Shown here: positions 7,870 to 16,259 of the stretch, piece after piece
Numbering within the stretch: the first letter of the stretch is position 1
Layout of the letters: each line of letters opens with the position of its first letter
Assembly (NCBI GenBank): GCA_934644775.1
Contig: CAKUDB010000001.1
Location: forward strand, 62,001-126,000
DNA: 64,000 nucleotides
Direction of reading: 5' to 3'
Origin: an uncultured bacterium
Lineage (GTDB): Bacteria > Vulcanimicrobiota > Xenobia > Xenobiales > Xenobiaceae
The notes under the pieces: generated by a model
Database searches by the model: none
What the model was told of the DNA's origin: nothing
Seen by the model: the letters and a program-made list of their open reading frames with translations, nothing else
Translations under genes and position numbers: made by a program

Positions 7870-9663
7870 ATGAATTGCACTAGATGCGCAGGCTGGCCCA
7901 GCCACTGGCGCATGTCGGCTATTGTCTTGTCTTTAGGCTTGGCTTTAGTTGGCGGCAGCCAGAGTGTATGGGCTAATCAAGCTCAGCCAGAGGGGGGCGC
8001 AGCTAAGCCCCAGGCCGCTTCAACAGTAAGCACTAAGGCCAAGGCCGTACCTGCTGCCAAAGTTTATCAGCCTCAGAATGCTCCTCAGCCTTCTCAAGCG
8101 GCTGCAGCTTCTGTCAACACTTCGGCCGGGACTATTTTGCCCCAGGAAGTAGCCGACATCGAAGGGGCACCCAGATATACCTTGCGTGAAGCTATGCGCA
8201 TGGCTATGCAAAATTCGCCTAACCTCGATTCGGCTAGGGCCGCTTACCGCCAAGCTAAGGGAGCTACCGAAGAAGCCTACACGGTCGGCCATCCTACCGT
8301 AGGTTTGAGCGCGGGCTACACTTTTACAGTGCCCGACATGTCGGTCGATATGGGCGGCCAAAAGATCTCCGTTGGCTTCCAACACAACTACAATGCCAGT
8401 TTGGCTATCAACCAAGTAATTTCTACTTTTGGCCGCTTACACTATTCGGTCTTAGCTTCACAAATGGCTGAATATAGCGCCTTAGAGAAATATCGCCAGG
8501 CCTTAGAAGCCCAGTTGGCCGCTACGGCTAATAAGTACCTAAATGTACTTTTGGCCCAAGAGAGTGTAGTTATCGCCGCTCAACAATTAGAGGCCCAAAA
8601 GTCTTCTTTACGCCAAGCTGAAGATCTATACGAAGGCGGAACGGCGGCCAAGTTCGACGTTTTAAGTGTACGCTCGGCAGCTACTTCGGCTGAGCTTACT
8701 TTAATAGAAGCTAAAAATGCTTTGCGTTTAACTAAAGCGGCTCTGTGCAGCGATATGGGACTTCCTATCGGCACTGAGTTTAATGTGGCCCCTTTCACCT
8801 GGGAAAAGATCCCCGATAACGTAGTCTCTACTTACGATTTGGAAGAGTCGGTTTTGGGAGCTTTAGAGCGTCGCCCTGAAGTTAAAGCTACCCAGTGGGC
8901 CAAAGATGCTGCCCAAGCCCGTCTGGAACTTTCGCGCAACAACAGAAACCCGTCTTTGGCTTTGCAAAGTACCGTTTCCAATACTAGAGCCACCGCCATG
9001 TCCAATAGCACTATGTGGGTGACAAGTTTAGTCCTCTCTGTGCCTATCTACGATGGCGGGGTAGAATCGGCTCAGAGTAAACAATTAGAAGCGGCTGTCG
9101 AGCAACTAGAGGCCAATTTGGAAAATGTGCGTCGCGGCGTCCGTTTAGATGTTGAGCAATGCTACTACAACTTAAATAGTCGCTGGCAGCGCATTGTCCA
9201 AGCTCGCGTTGGTTTAGACCAAGCCCAAGAAGCCTACCGAGTAGCCGAAGTTCGCTACGGAGCCGGCCTCTCTACGCCTACTGAGCTTTTGGAAAGTCAG
9301 TCGGCCTTAGTCGCTGCCAAGCGCAGTTTGGCTACGGCCAAGTATAGCTACTTGGGAGCCAACGTCGATTGGATGTTGGCTACTTCCGGCGCTTACCCTT
9401 TCGAAGTAGTTGGCCCCTTAGATGAATCGGATCTGAAAGCCGATTTAGACGCTTGGTACGTTTCGGCCCAAGAGGTGCGCAACCAAGCCGTAAAGCTTAT
9501 CGATCCAGTTAAGGACGATAAGATTCCGGCCACATACCAAGAGACTAGCGCTTCCGAGCCTTCTTTAAAGAAGCTCAGTGAGCAAATTAAAGCCCAAACT
9601 ATTGTAGAGCGTTTGCCTGAAGAGAAGACGAAAGTTCCCTTGGAAGAGGAGGTATCTCAATGA
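7870..9663 (+). CDS. TolC family outer-membrane efflux channel
   Basis: The 597-residue product has an N-terminal signal peptide (hydrophobic run near residues 16-34, likely cut after ANA/WAN-type residues) and a Pro/Ala-rich linker. Two OEP repeats follow (about 105-310 and 320-510), with long Ala/Gln/Leu helices and the typical YLNVLLAQESV and RYGAGLSTPTELLESQ segments. It provides the outer-membrane duct of the tripartite pump and is the main evidence for a diderm cell. The C-terminal 80 residues are charged and Lys/Glu-rich. It ends in TGA, the only TGA stop read in this window, overlapping the TetR start in an ATGATG context. Confidence 0.92.
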   Translation: MNCTRCAGWPSHWRMSAIVLSLGLALVGGSQSVWANQAQPEGGAAKPQAASTVSTKAKAVPAAKVYQPQNAPQPSQAAAASVNTSAGTILPQEVADIEGAPRYTLREAMRMAMQNSPNLDSARAAYRQAKGATEEAYTVGHPTVGLSAGYTFTVPDMSVDMGGQKISVGFQHNYNASLAINQVISTFGRLHYSVLASQMAEYSALEKYRQALEAQLAATANKYLNVLLAQESVVIAAQQLEAQKSSLRQAEDLYEGGTAAKFDVLSVRSAATSAELTLIEAKNALRLTKAALCSDMGLPIGTEFNVAPFTWEKIPDNVVSTYDLEESVLGALERRPEVKATQWAKDAAQARLELSRNNRNPSLALQSTVSNTRATAMSNSTMWVTSLVLSVPIYDGGVESAQSKQLEAAVEQLEANLENVRRGVRLDVEQCYYNLNSRWQRIVQARVGLDQAQEAYRVAEVRYGAGLSTPTELLESQSALVAAKRSLATAKYSYLGANVDWMLATSGAYPFEVVGPLDESDLKADLDAWYVSAQEVRNQAVKLIDPVKDDKIPATYQETSASEPSLKKLSEQIKAQTIVERLPEEKTKVPLEEEVSQ

Positions 9664-10250
9664 TGAGTCCAGTGTCCGAACAAGAAGTTGGTACCGAGAG
9701 ATATAATCGGCGTCGCGAGCAGCTTTTAGATGTTGCTACCCACCTTTTTGCCAAATATGGTTTGGAAGGTACTACCACTAAAGATATAGCTGAAGCTGCT
9801 GGAGTATCTCCCGGTTTGCTCTACCACTACTACAGCTCCAAAGAAGACTTACTTATTAGTGTCATTCGCCGTTTTCGCGATCAGAAATGTGTCTACGAAA
9901 AGGACAACAGCTACTTTGAACTTTCTTTGGGTGAAGGGCTCAAACATACTCTCTTCAGCTTCAAAGAGTTTGTCAACAAAAATCGCGATCTACTTTGGAT
10001 CGTCTTTAGAGCGGCGGCTATTTTCCCTTCGGTTAATGAGGTACTTGGTGAGTTCGAAAAATCTGATCGCGGCGGTATGGTAGCTTTCTTTGAGAAGAAG
10101 ATCGGGTCGGGTGAAATGAAGAATATCGATCCTAATTTGGTGGCTAAATCTTTGCGCCATATTATCGTTATGGCCAGTTTGGGCGGTCAAAGCTACGATC
10201 TCGATATTGATAAATTGGTTAATGTTTTTTTAACCGGCATTCAAGCTTAG
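9660..10250 (+). CDS. TetR/AcrR family transcriptional regulator
   Basis: The 196-residue product has a TetR DNA-binding N-terminus. The helix-turn-helix spans TTKDIAEAAGVSPGLLYHYY (about residues 38-57), followed by SSKEDLLISVI, and the C-terminal two thirds form a variable helical ligand-binding domain. The ATG overlaps the TolC stop by 4 bases, so it is coupled to the efflux operon it most likely autoregulates. A strong terminator follows. Ligand unknown; repression through the repeats at 3026-3094 is inference. Confidence 0.92.
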   Translation: MMSPVSEQEVGTERYNRRREQLLDVATHLFAKYGLEGTTTKDIAEAAGVSPGLLYHYYSSKEDLLISVIRRFRDQKCVYEKDNSYFELSLGEGLKHTLFSFKEFVNKNRDLLWIVFRAAAIFPSVNEVLGEFEKSDRGGMVAFFEKKIGSGEMKNIDPNLVAKSLRHIIVMASLGGQSYDLDIDKLVNVFLTGIQA

Positions 10251-10271
10251 CTTTTAAGCTGAGTCTTAAGT

Positions 10272-10320
10272 AAAACTGAGCCTCTCTAGCTATTTTAGTT
10301 GGAGAAGCTCAGTTTTTTTT
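10272..10320 (+). terminator. Terminator of the efflux operon
   Basis: AAAACTGAGCCTCTC pairs with GGAGAAGCTCAGTTTT across a 14-base loop, and eight T residues end the structure. Confidence 0.8.
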
Positions 10321-10342
10321 ATTGCTATCGGGAAAGATTTTT

Positions 10343-11242
10343 TTAGCGGGCAAACTCTTGGCAAAGCTTATCCCAAGCGGCAAAAGAGCGCAAATTGGCC
10401 ACAATACCTTCATAATCGTCGTGGGGATTGATTAAAGTATCGTCGCTAGCTAAATCGTTAAGGATCTTGCCAATATCTTCGCCATCTAAATTCATAAACA
10501 TAACCGTCAAAGAAGCTAAGTAGGCGTTGTAAGCCCTCTTTAAGTCGTAAGTATGCTGGTTAGAGACAAATTGGGAGAAAGACTCTTGGTTGTTGACCAG
10601 CTCGTCTAAGGTGCCCATATCACCCTGTTCAACTACAGCCGAAGCTAAAAATATTTCGAACCAAGAGCGCAACATATCGGCACAATATTCGTTGGTACCG
10701 CCGTCGTCTAAGCAATAGGCCAATAGGTAGGCGGCCATATTGTCGCAAGCGTCTTCTTCGTTGCCCGGCACAGCTAAATCGTAGTCGTTAATCAGCAAGT
10801 GGGCCACTTCATGCATCATAGAGACATTGGCCGACTGGCCCACCGTTTGGGCGATCTCCTTTTGAGTCGCTTTACTGAGCTTATCTTCCATGGTGCAGAG
10901 ATTGTTGTAACTAATTAGTAAATCGTCGTAAGGAATATAAATTTTGGCCGTCTCTAAATCACAGTGGATACCATATTTACTGTCCATACTTAAAAAGATT
11001 ACTTTGGCCGGCCTTTTAAGCTTAAAGATTTTATTGAAACCCTCGACAGTTTTGCTCGTATCTTTTAATTTTTCCATCAAACCGGGAGGCAGCTTTTGCT
11101 CGGGCTCTTTGAATACGAGAGAAAGTTGGCCTTCTTCGTCAGTTTCGGCCAAAGATTCACAAGGGGCCATGCCCAAGAGAACTAGCAAATTTAAAGCCAG
11201 CATTAAGCTTATTAGCTGGAGTTTGCCCAATCTTATCTTCAT
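10343..11242 (-). CDS. DUF4344-type putative zinc metallopeptidase, secreted
   Basis: The 299-residue protein has an N-terminal signal peptide (hydrophobic stretch 9-26). The core motif HEVAH lies at residues 144-148 and is followed by LAVPGNEEDACDNMAAYLL, matching the HExxH plus G-x-EEdA-D signature of DUF4344 putative metallopeptidases (H144, H148 and the acidic cluster 162-167 as likely zinc ligands). It is transcribed alone, divergent from the next gene, with the TetR terminator at its 3' side. Export to the periplasm or envelope is predicted; substrate and physiological role are unknown. Confidence 0.75.
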   Translation of the reverse strand: MKIRLGKLQLISLMLALNLLVLLGMAPCESLAETDEEGQLSLVFKEPEQKLPPGLMEKLKDTSKTVEGFNKIFKLKRPAKVIFLSMDSKYGIHCDLETAKIYIPYDDLLISYNNLCTMEDKLSKATQKEIAQTVGQSANVSMMHEVAHLLINDYDLAVPGNEEDACDNMAAYLLAYCLDDGGTNEYCADMLRSWFEIFLASAVVEQGDMGTLDELVNNQESFSQFVSNQHTYDLKRAYNAYLASLTVMFMNLDGEDIGKILNDLASDDTLINPHDDYEGIVANLRSFAAWDKLCQEFAR

Positions 11243-11459
11243 ATTTAACTCCTAATTTTCAATGGGGGTAAAAAAATAGCTCTATTGGCTTAGAGGATAT
11301 ACCTTAGGCTTTTGACTATAGGGGCCTTTTACCTTATTAGATAAAAAATTATTTTTTATAAAAAACTGCCCCCTATCTCTAGAGCAAAGGAAGAGGCTCG
11401 GGAATACTTGAATTTTTCACCTAGAGAACACCATTTTTTTAGGCGGAGCTATTACTTTC

Positions 11460-11936
11460 TTGACTATAGAATCAGGTAAGCCGATAGAAGCAACTGACAA
11501 CAAGCCTTCAGCCCCAGCCCCAAAGAGGCCCCAAGCTGATATTACCAGCCTTCTAACTAAAACTAATAGCCAGGTCTCTCCCTGGTTGGCAGTCAGTTTC
11601 TCCTTATTTATCTACCCTGGAGCCGGTCAAGTTATGAATCGTCGCCCCGGTAAAGGGGTTGTCTTTAGTTTGGTCTTTACCATCTTTATGGGCTTAGCTT
11701 TGTACTATCTAATAAATGGCGCTCTAGATTTTTTTGCTCCCGAGTTGCGTGAAGGGGCCCTAGGGCGCAATCAGGCTTTAGGTCTGTGGGGCTTAAATGC
11801 CAACTTTAGCGCCGCCGTATCTTGGCTCTCCCTATCTTTTGTCTGTTATCTGTGGTCTGCTTTAGATGCTATGCTCGATAGTCGCCACTTGAGAGAAAAA
11901 GAAAACACTAAGGTGCCAGAGCCAAAGCAAAAGTAA
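11460..11936 (+). CDS. Small membrane protein of unknown function
   Basis: The 158-residue product has a Pro/Lys-rich cytoplasmic N-terminus and hydrophobic segments near residues 42-58, 68-92 and 115-138. The sequence YPGAGQVMNRRPGKG resembles the PG-x-GQ-x(2-4)-N-R-x(2-3)-KG turn found in TM2/DUF5683-like small membrane proteins; that likeness is weak. The start is TTG, with AGGCGGAGC about 10 bases upstream. It is a single gene followed by a terminator. The 217-base divergent gap before it (11243-11459) is AT-rich with no confident promoter. Confidence 0.65.
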   Translation: MTIESGKPIEATDNKPSAPAPKRPQADITSLLTKTNSQVSPWLAVSFSLFIYPGAGQVMNRRPGKGVVFSLVFTIFMGLALYYLINGALDFFAPELREGALGRNQALGLWGLNANFSAAVSWLSLSFVCYLWSALDAMLDSRHLREKENTKVPEPKQK

Positions 11937-11964
11937 GCTCGGCTAGTATATCTATTTTATTGCT

Positions 11965-12017
11965 GTCGCCATTTTTTGAGTAACTTACAAAGTTATTTTC
12001 AAGTGGCGACTTTTTTT
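11965..12017 (+). terminator. Terminator after the small membrane protein gene
   Basis: GTCGCCA (11965-11971) pairs with TGGCGAC (12004-12010), with further partial pairing inside, and seven T residues follow. Confidence 0.75.
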
Positions 12018-12067
12018 ATATTCCAGCTTACGCAAAATACAGGCGCTAAATGTAAACAGGATAATCC

Positions 12068-12095
12068 TTGCGCGAATTAACGATCCTAGTAAAAT
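12068..12095 (+). promoter_or_regulatory. Candidate promoter of the histidine kinase operon
   Basis: TTGCGC and TAAAAT are separated by 16 bases, some 40 bases before the kinase start. The -35 box is weak. Confidence 0.35.
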
Positions 12096-12136
12096 GTTAC
12101 CCAAGTTGTAGTGAATATTGGAGCTAATAAAAAAAT

Positions 12137-13801
12137 ATGAGTTTACCAACTGAAGGTCAGAGTTTAGCTGGCCTGGAGGTTCTGCCAGATAAGCAAATCC
12201 CCCAAGAAAAATCTTACTCGGAATCTGAATTGTTTGTCTTGTTGCGTCGCTTGACCGAGGCTTCGGGAGGAAAGGCCAGCTTATTGGTACTTTGGAAGAA
12301 AGGCTCTCCGGAAGGTGGACGATTCCGCACCTATAGTTACGGATTGGAAAAATATCCTGGCGAGCGCTTTAGCACTTTAGTTAGCGAAGCGGCCCAAAAG
12401 ATGCAAAGCTCCCTCTGGAGCAATTTGGGCGACTCTCCCTATAGGAATAGAAAGTTGCAACGCACTTTAGAAGGCGAAGCGGCTCGCTTAGGCATGGGCA
12501 AATCTTACGCTTTAGTTATGCCAGTTATGTCCGCCCAAGAGGCGGTCGGCCTCTTTATCTTGCTCCACTCCCAAGATTTGCCCACTTTCTTACATCGCTA
12601 TCCACAAATGTATAATCTTATGCTGGATCGACTGGAAGTAAGTATCTGTCACGCCAATTTAATTTACAGCTTGATGCGCGAGCGCACTTGGTTCGATACT
12701 ATGCTCAATCGCTCCAAAGATGGAGTAGCTATAGTAGATAGAGAAGGCAAGTTGGTAGGGATCAATCCGGCCTTGGAAACTATGAGCGGTTGGAAAGTGG
12801 CCGAGGCGGTAGGGCAGCCGGTCTACAAAATTTTGCCCCTTAGCTCTATAGATGTTGGCAGCGGAACTTATATTCCCAACAAAGGCGGCTACAGTTTAGC
12901 CCTTTACAACCAACCTAGTCCGGTCAATTTAGCTATTAGCGCTGAACCTATAGAGGCGGTTCTAACCGATCATGACGGACAAAAGATCGACGTCGAAGTG
13001 ATCGGCCTAACCGTAAGGGACAATTCGGGCATCCCCAACGGCTGGGTGATGACCTTGCGCGATATAAGTAAGCGCAAAGAGACTGAGCGGTTGGGCAAAG
13101 TTTTTCTCTCGGCCATGTCTCACGAATTGCAAACTCCCATTGCCGTTATTAAGGGTTTTGCCGGCCTAATGAGCGATCCGGAAATCGATATGTCCCAGGA
13201 AATGATCCGCCAAAAAGCCCAAGTGATCTTTGAAGAGAGCGATCGTTTGCAAAAGATGGTTAAACAAATGCTGGAGGCGGCTTCTATTCAGGCCGGCGGC
13301 ATTAGTTTAAGTTGCGATATGGTCGACTTAGATAGCATGGCCGAGCGTACTATGCGCCGTTTAAGCGCTATGGCCGCCGCTAAAAATATCGCTCTGGTTA
13401 AAGAGACTGAGGGAGAGATCCCCGCTGTTTGGGGCGATATTTCTCGCTTAGAGCAAGTAATGACCAACTTGGTAGAAAATGGTATTAAATATAGTACGGA
13501 AGGAAAGGTAATTATAAGAATTAAAAGGCAGCTCGATAATGTGGTCGTATCCGTTCTCGACCAGGGGCCGGGGGTTAGCGACGAAGATGCCCAACGAATT
13601 TTCGGTCTGTTTGAGCGCGGTCAAGAGATGAAGAAGAAAGTACGCGGCAGCGGCTTGGGGCTATTTATCGCTAAGGCCATTATCGATGCTCACGGCGGCA
13701 CTATCGGCGTAAATCACGGTTGCGGCGGCGGGGCTTGCTTCTACTTCAGTTTACCTTGCAAGGAGGGTAAAAAATATGATGACTCCGACCCCATCTTATA
13801 A
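12137..13801 (+). CDS. Soluble PAS-domain sensor histidine kinase
   Basis: The 554-residue kinase has no membrane segment. An N-terminal GAF-like region (about 25-175) is followed by a PAS domain (about 183-310), then a dimerisation/phosphoacceptor domain with H329 in AMSHELQTPIAVIKGF. The HATPase domain has N448 in NLVENGIKYS, D475 in DQGPGV and the GSGLGLFIAKAI lid. All catalytic boxes are intact. It overlaps the response regulator gene by 26 bases, so the two form a cognate pair. A cytoplasmic cue is expected; the signal is not evident. No kdp or other target genes lie beside it. Confidence 0.9.
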   Translation: MSLPTEGQSLAGLEVLPDKQIPQEKSYSESELFVLLRRLTEASGGKASLLVLWKKGSPEGGRFRTYSYGLEKYPGERFSTLVSEAAQKMQSSLWSNLGDSPYRNRKLQRTLEGEAARLGMGKSYALVMPVMSAQEAVGLFILLHSQDLPTFLHRYPQMYNLMLDRLEVSICHANLIYSLMRERTWFDTMLNRSKDGVAIVDREGKLVGINPALETMSGWKVAEAVGQPVYKILPLSSIDVGSGTYIPNKGGYSLALYNQPSPVNLAISAEPIEAVLTDHDGQKIDVEVIGLTVRDNSGIPNGWVMTLRDISKRKETERLGKVFLSAMSHELQTPIAVIKGFAGLMSDPEIDMSQEMIRQKAQVIFEESDRLQKMVKQMLEAASIQAGGISLSCDMVDLDSMAERTMRRLSAMAAAKNIALVKETEGEIPAVWGDISRLEQVMTNLVENGIKYSTEGKVIIRIKRQLDNVVVSVLDQGPGVSDEDAQRIFGLFERGQEMKKKVRGSGLGLFIAKAIIDAHGGTIGVNHGCGGGACFYFSLPCKEGKKYDDSDPIL

Positions 13802-14510
13802 AGGGAGGCGCATAGTAGCCGTAGAGGACGATCCTCACGTATTAGATCTAATTAGAACTACTTTAGAAAGTGCCGGTTTTGTCGTATCTGGAGCTACTAC
13901 CGGAGCCGAAGGCACTAGGCGTATTCGCGACGAGCTGCCCGATTTGGTCTTGCTAGACGTTAATTTGCCAGATATGTCGGGCTTTGATGTTTTAGAAGAT
14001 GTGCGCCGCTCGCTAGGTATACCTTGTATTATGTTGACAGTCCAGGACAACGAAGACGCCAGAGTGCGCGGCCTGGAACTGGGAGCCGACGATTATATTG
14101 GCAAGCCCTTTGGCCATCGCGAACTGGTTAGCCGCATTAAAGCTGTCTTGCGCCGCTTAGACGCTCCGGCCCCTCTAGCTAGAAATAGAGTCGTTATCGA
14201 TTCGCGCTTAACTGTAGATTTTGACCGCCGTTTGGCTGAAGTTGATGGCCAAGAGATCCACTTGCGACCCACCGAATATAAGCTCTTGCACCACTTTATT
14301 AACCATCCCGGCAAGTTGCTTAGCCACGAAAACTTACTTTCCCGAGTGTGGGGGCCCGAATACCGCGACGATACTCAGCTCTTGCGCTTATATGTAAACT
14401 ATTTGCGCAAAAAGATCGAGCCCGATCCAGCTAATCCGCGCTATATCTTTAACGAGCGCGGTTTAGGCTACCGTTTTTGCGAATACGAGAAAAAAGATCA
14501 GCAAAAATAG
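13776..14510 (+). CDS. OmpR/PhoB-family response regulator
   Basis: The 244-residue regulator has a receiver domain (about 10-125) with phosphoacceptor D61 in LVLLDVNLPDMSG, acidic pair E17/D18/D19 and K110 in YIGKPF. A winged-helix DNA-binding domain (about 142-240) ends in VNYLRKKIEPDPANPRYIF and RGLGYRF. The start lies within the kinase gene, preceded by AAGGAGGG; two ATG codons in tandem make the first residue ambiguous. The output domain most resembles KdpE-type regulators, but no potassium genes are nearby, so the regulon is unknown. Confidence 0.9.
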   Translation: MMTPTPSYKGRRIVAVEDDPHVLDLIRTTLESAGFVVSGATTGAEGTRRIRDELPDLVLLDVNLPDMSGFDVLEDVRRSLGIPCIMLTVQDNEDARVRGLELGADDYIGKPFGHRELVSRIKAVLRRLDAPAPLARNRVVIDSRLTVDFDRRLAEVDGQEIHLRPTEYKLLHHFINHPGKLLSHENLLSRVWGPEYRDDTQLLRLYVNYLRKKIEPDPANPRYIFNERGLGYRFCEYEKKDQQK

Positions 14511-14530
14511 GGCTGATTAGCTAGTTTACG

Positions 14531-14559
14531 TTGACTTTTCTCTTGACAAATGCTAGACT
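14531..14559 (+). promoter_or_regulatory. Promoter of rpsL-rpsG
   Basis: TTGACT (14531-14536) and TAGACT (14554-14559) are 17 bases apart, with an extended TGC before the -10 box. This is followed by a 150-base leader to rpsL. Confidence 0.65.
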
Positions 14560-14711
14560 TTCATAGCTTTTCTGGGCGATAGGCTCAGAAATTTCTAACT
14601 TTTTGTTATTTACCGACTGAACGTGGCTTATCTCCCTTCCCTTGTCTAAGTAACAAGGTCGAATGTAACGGTCGAGAGAGCTTAAGTCGGCAAAAGTTTG
14701 AGGAGTAATTC

Positions 14712-15140
14712 ATGCCCACTATTAACCAGTTGGTGCGTTACGGTCGTAAAAAGCCTGTTTACAAGAGCAAGGCCCCCGCATTGCACTTCTCCAACAACTC
14801 TTTACTTATGAAGAGAATTGACACCGGCGGCAGCCCCCAAAAGCAGGGTGTTTGCACCCAGGTCAAAACTGTCACCCCTAAAAAGCCTAACTCCGCTATG
14901 CGTAAAGTCGCCCGTGTGCGTCTGACCAACGGTATCGAAGTTACCGCTTATATCCCCGGTATCGGTCACAACTTGCAAGAGCACTCCGTCGTCCTTATCA
15001 GAGGCGGACGTGTAAAAGACCTTCCCGGTGTGCGTTATCACATCGTTCGTGGTACCCTGGATGCCGGCGGCGTAGCCAATCGTCGTCAGGGCCGCTCCAA
15101 GTACGGTGCCAAGCGCCCCAAGGACGCCAAGAAGAAGTAA
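14712..15140 (+). CDS. rpsL: 30S ribosomal protein S12
   Basis: S12 is a decoding-centre protein. This copy has 142 residues, longer than the 124 of E. coli, because of an insertion near residues 25-40 (region HFSNNSLLMKRIDTGG) of the kind seen in Gram-positive S12. The decoding loops TPKKPNSAMRK and GGRVKDLPGVRYH are intact, with the lysines at which streptomycin-resistance changes classically occur unchanged. GAGGAG precedes the ATG. First gene of the str group, with rpsG next. Confidence 0.97.
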   Translation: MPTINQLVRYGRKKPVYKSKAPALHFSNNSLLMKRIDTGGSPQKQGVCTQVKTVTPKKPNSAMRKVARVRLTNGIEVTAYIPGIGHNLQEHSVVLIRGGRVKDLPGVRYHIVRGTLDAGGVANRRQGRSKYGAKRPKDAKKK

Positions 15141-15314
15141 GGTTTGAGCCTGGAATTAGGTTCACTACTTCGCTTGTAAGTAAGTTCTCCCGTTTTGAAT
15201 TGAGAAGGCGGAGAGGATTTGCCCGATATGCAGCTTAGCAAAGCTTAATTGTTGTCCTGCAGTCCAGCCTACGCCCAGGCTAGAGCGGAGTGCAGTAGAC
15301 GGAGGAGACAAATA

Positions 15315-15785
15315 ATGTCTAGAAATCGCCGCGCACCTAAAAGGATCACTATTCCCGATCCGGTGTACCATGATGAAAGATTGACCAAATTCATCAACCG
15401 CGTTATGCAGCGTGGTAAGAAGAGCGTCGCTGAAAAGATCGTTTACGGCGCTTTGGAAATTATTGCCCAGAAGACCGGCAAAGACTCTATGAGCGTTTTC
15501 GCTGAAGCTATGGAAAACGCCATGCCTACCGTAGAGGTTCGCCCTCGTCGTGTCGGTGGTGCCACCTATCAGGTGCCTGTCGAAGTTCGTGAAGAGCGCC
15601 GCGTCAGCTTAGGTATGCGTTGGATCCTGGCCAGTGCCAGAACTAGAGCCGGTCACACCATGCGCGAGAGATTAGCCGACGAGCTGATCGACACTTCCAA
15701 GGGCATTGGCAAAGCCGTTAAGAAGAAAGAAGAAACCCACCGTATGGCCGAAGCCAACAAGGCTTTCGCTCACTACCGCTGGTAA
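15315..15785 (+). CDS. rpsG: 30S ribosomal protein S7
   Basis: The 156-residue head-domain 16S rRNA binder is of typical length. The start at 15315 (MSRNRRAPKR) is chosen over an upstream in-frame codon at 15249 because GGAGGAG lies 7 bases before it and the family begins here. Family segments VGGATYQVPVEV and RWILASARTRAGHTM are present. S7 is the classical translational autoregulator of the str operon; whether that holds here is not visible. The 174-base spacer from rpsL is unusually long for this pair. Confidence 0.96.
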   Translation: MSRNRRAPKRITIPDPVYHDERLTKFINRVMQRGKKSVAEKIVYGALEIIAQKTGKDSMSVFAEAMENAMPTVEVRPRRVGGATYQVPVEVREERRVSLGMRWILASARTRAGHTMRERLADELIDTSKGIGKAVKKKEETHRMAEANKAFAHYRW

Positions 15786-15817
15786 TCTCTTCATAAGGCT
15801 TTAGTCCTTTGTTAAGT

Positions 15818-15859
15818 GGGGCGGAATCTGCCGACTATTCGGAAGGTTCCGCCCTTCCT
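15818..15859 (+). terminator. Hairpin after rpsG
   Basis: GGGGCGGAA (15818-15826) pairs with TTCCGCCC (15847-15854). Only a short T-rich stretch follows, so it may be a 3'-end stabiliser rather than a full terminator. Confidence 0.4.
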
Positions 15860-15931
15860 AGATTTTGTAAACTGTATAAGTTTATATATCTAGAAGTATC
15901 AACGCCCGATTCTTAAAGCTTTTTTTTGCCT

Positions 15932-15972
15932 AGCGCTTGTACCTATCGATAGTCGGTATAGCGCTTTTTTTT
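15932..15972 (+). terminator. Strong terminator between rpsG and fusA
   Basis: AGCGCTTGTACC pairs with GGTATAGCGCT (one bulge, one G-T pair) and is followed by eight T residues. It separates rpsL-rpsG from fusA. The remainder of the 474-base gap (15786-16259) holds the weaker hairpin upstream and a candidate fusA promoter downstream. Confidence 0.8.
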
Positions 15973-15977
15973 GAGAC

Positions 15978-16005
15978 TGTCGATTAGGATATTTTTTTGT
16001 ATACT
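15978..16005 (+). promoter_or_regulatory. Candidate fusA promoter
   Basis: A good -10 box, TATACT (16000-16005), lies 16 bases after a poor -35 box (TGTCGA). It is the only reasonable promoter between the terminator and fusA, and it would give a leader of about 250 bases. Confidence 0.35.
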
Positions 16006-16259
16006 TTTTCGTATGAAGGGCCGCCTAAGCCAAGTTGTCGGGAGGGAGATTAGCCGGTTTTGCCTGATTAAAGAATTTAGCCATACTGATAATAACGGAG
16101 TGGGGGAAGTTTTCAGCGCCTCTGGGAAAGGCCTACTCTTTTTTGACTTTATCTTAAAAAGAATCGGGGCAGACAGAATTTATGAGCATAAGTGCAAGCT
16201 CATCAGAAACCATAGATGGAACAACTAATCTCGCCAACGAGATAGTCAGGAATACGTGT

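Noticed and set aside
9661..9666. Recoding of TGA as a sense codon at the TolC end
   Set aside because: Two tandem TGA codons end a full-length TolC exactly where a coupled TetR start begins, so TGA functions as a stop here.
13776..14510. Naming the regulator KdpE
   Set aside because: The DNA-binding domain is KdpE-like, but the partner kinase lacks the KdpD N-terminal and membrane domains and no kdpFABC genes are adjacent.
15971..16228. 85-residue frame upstream of fusA
   Set aside because: It starts in the terminator T-run, contains the promoter region, overlaps the alternative fusA start and has no family likeness or ribosome site.
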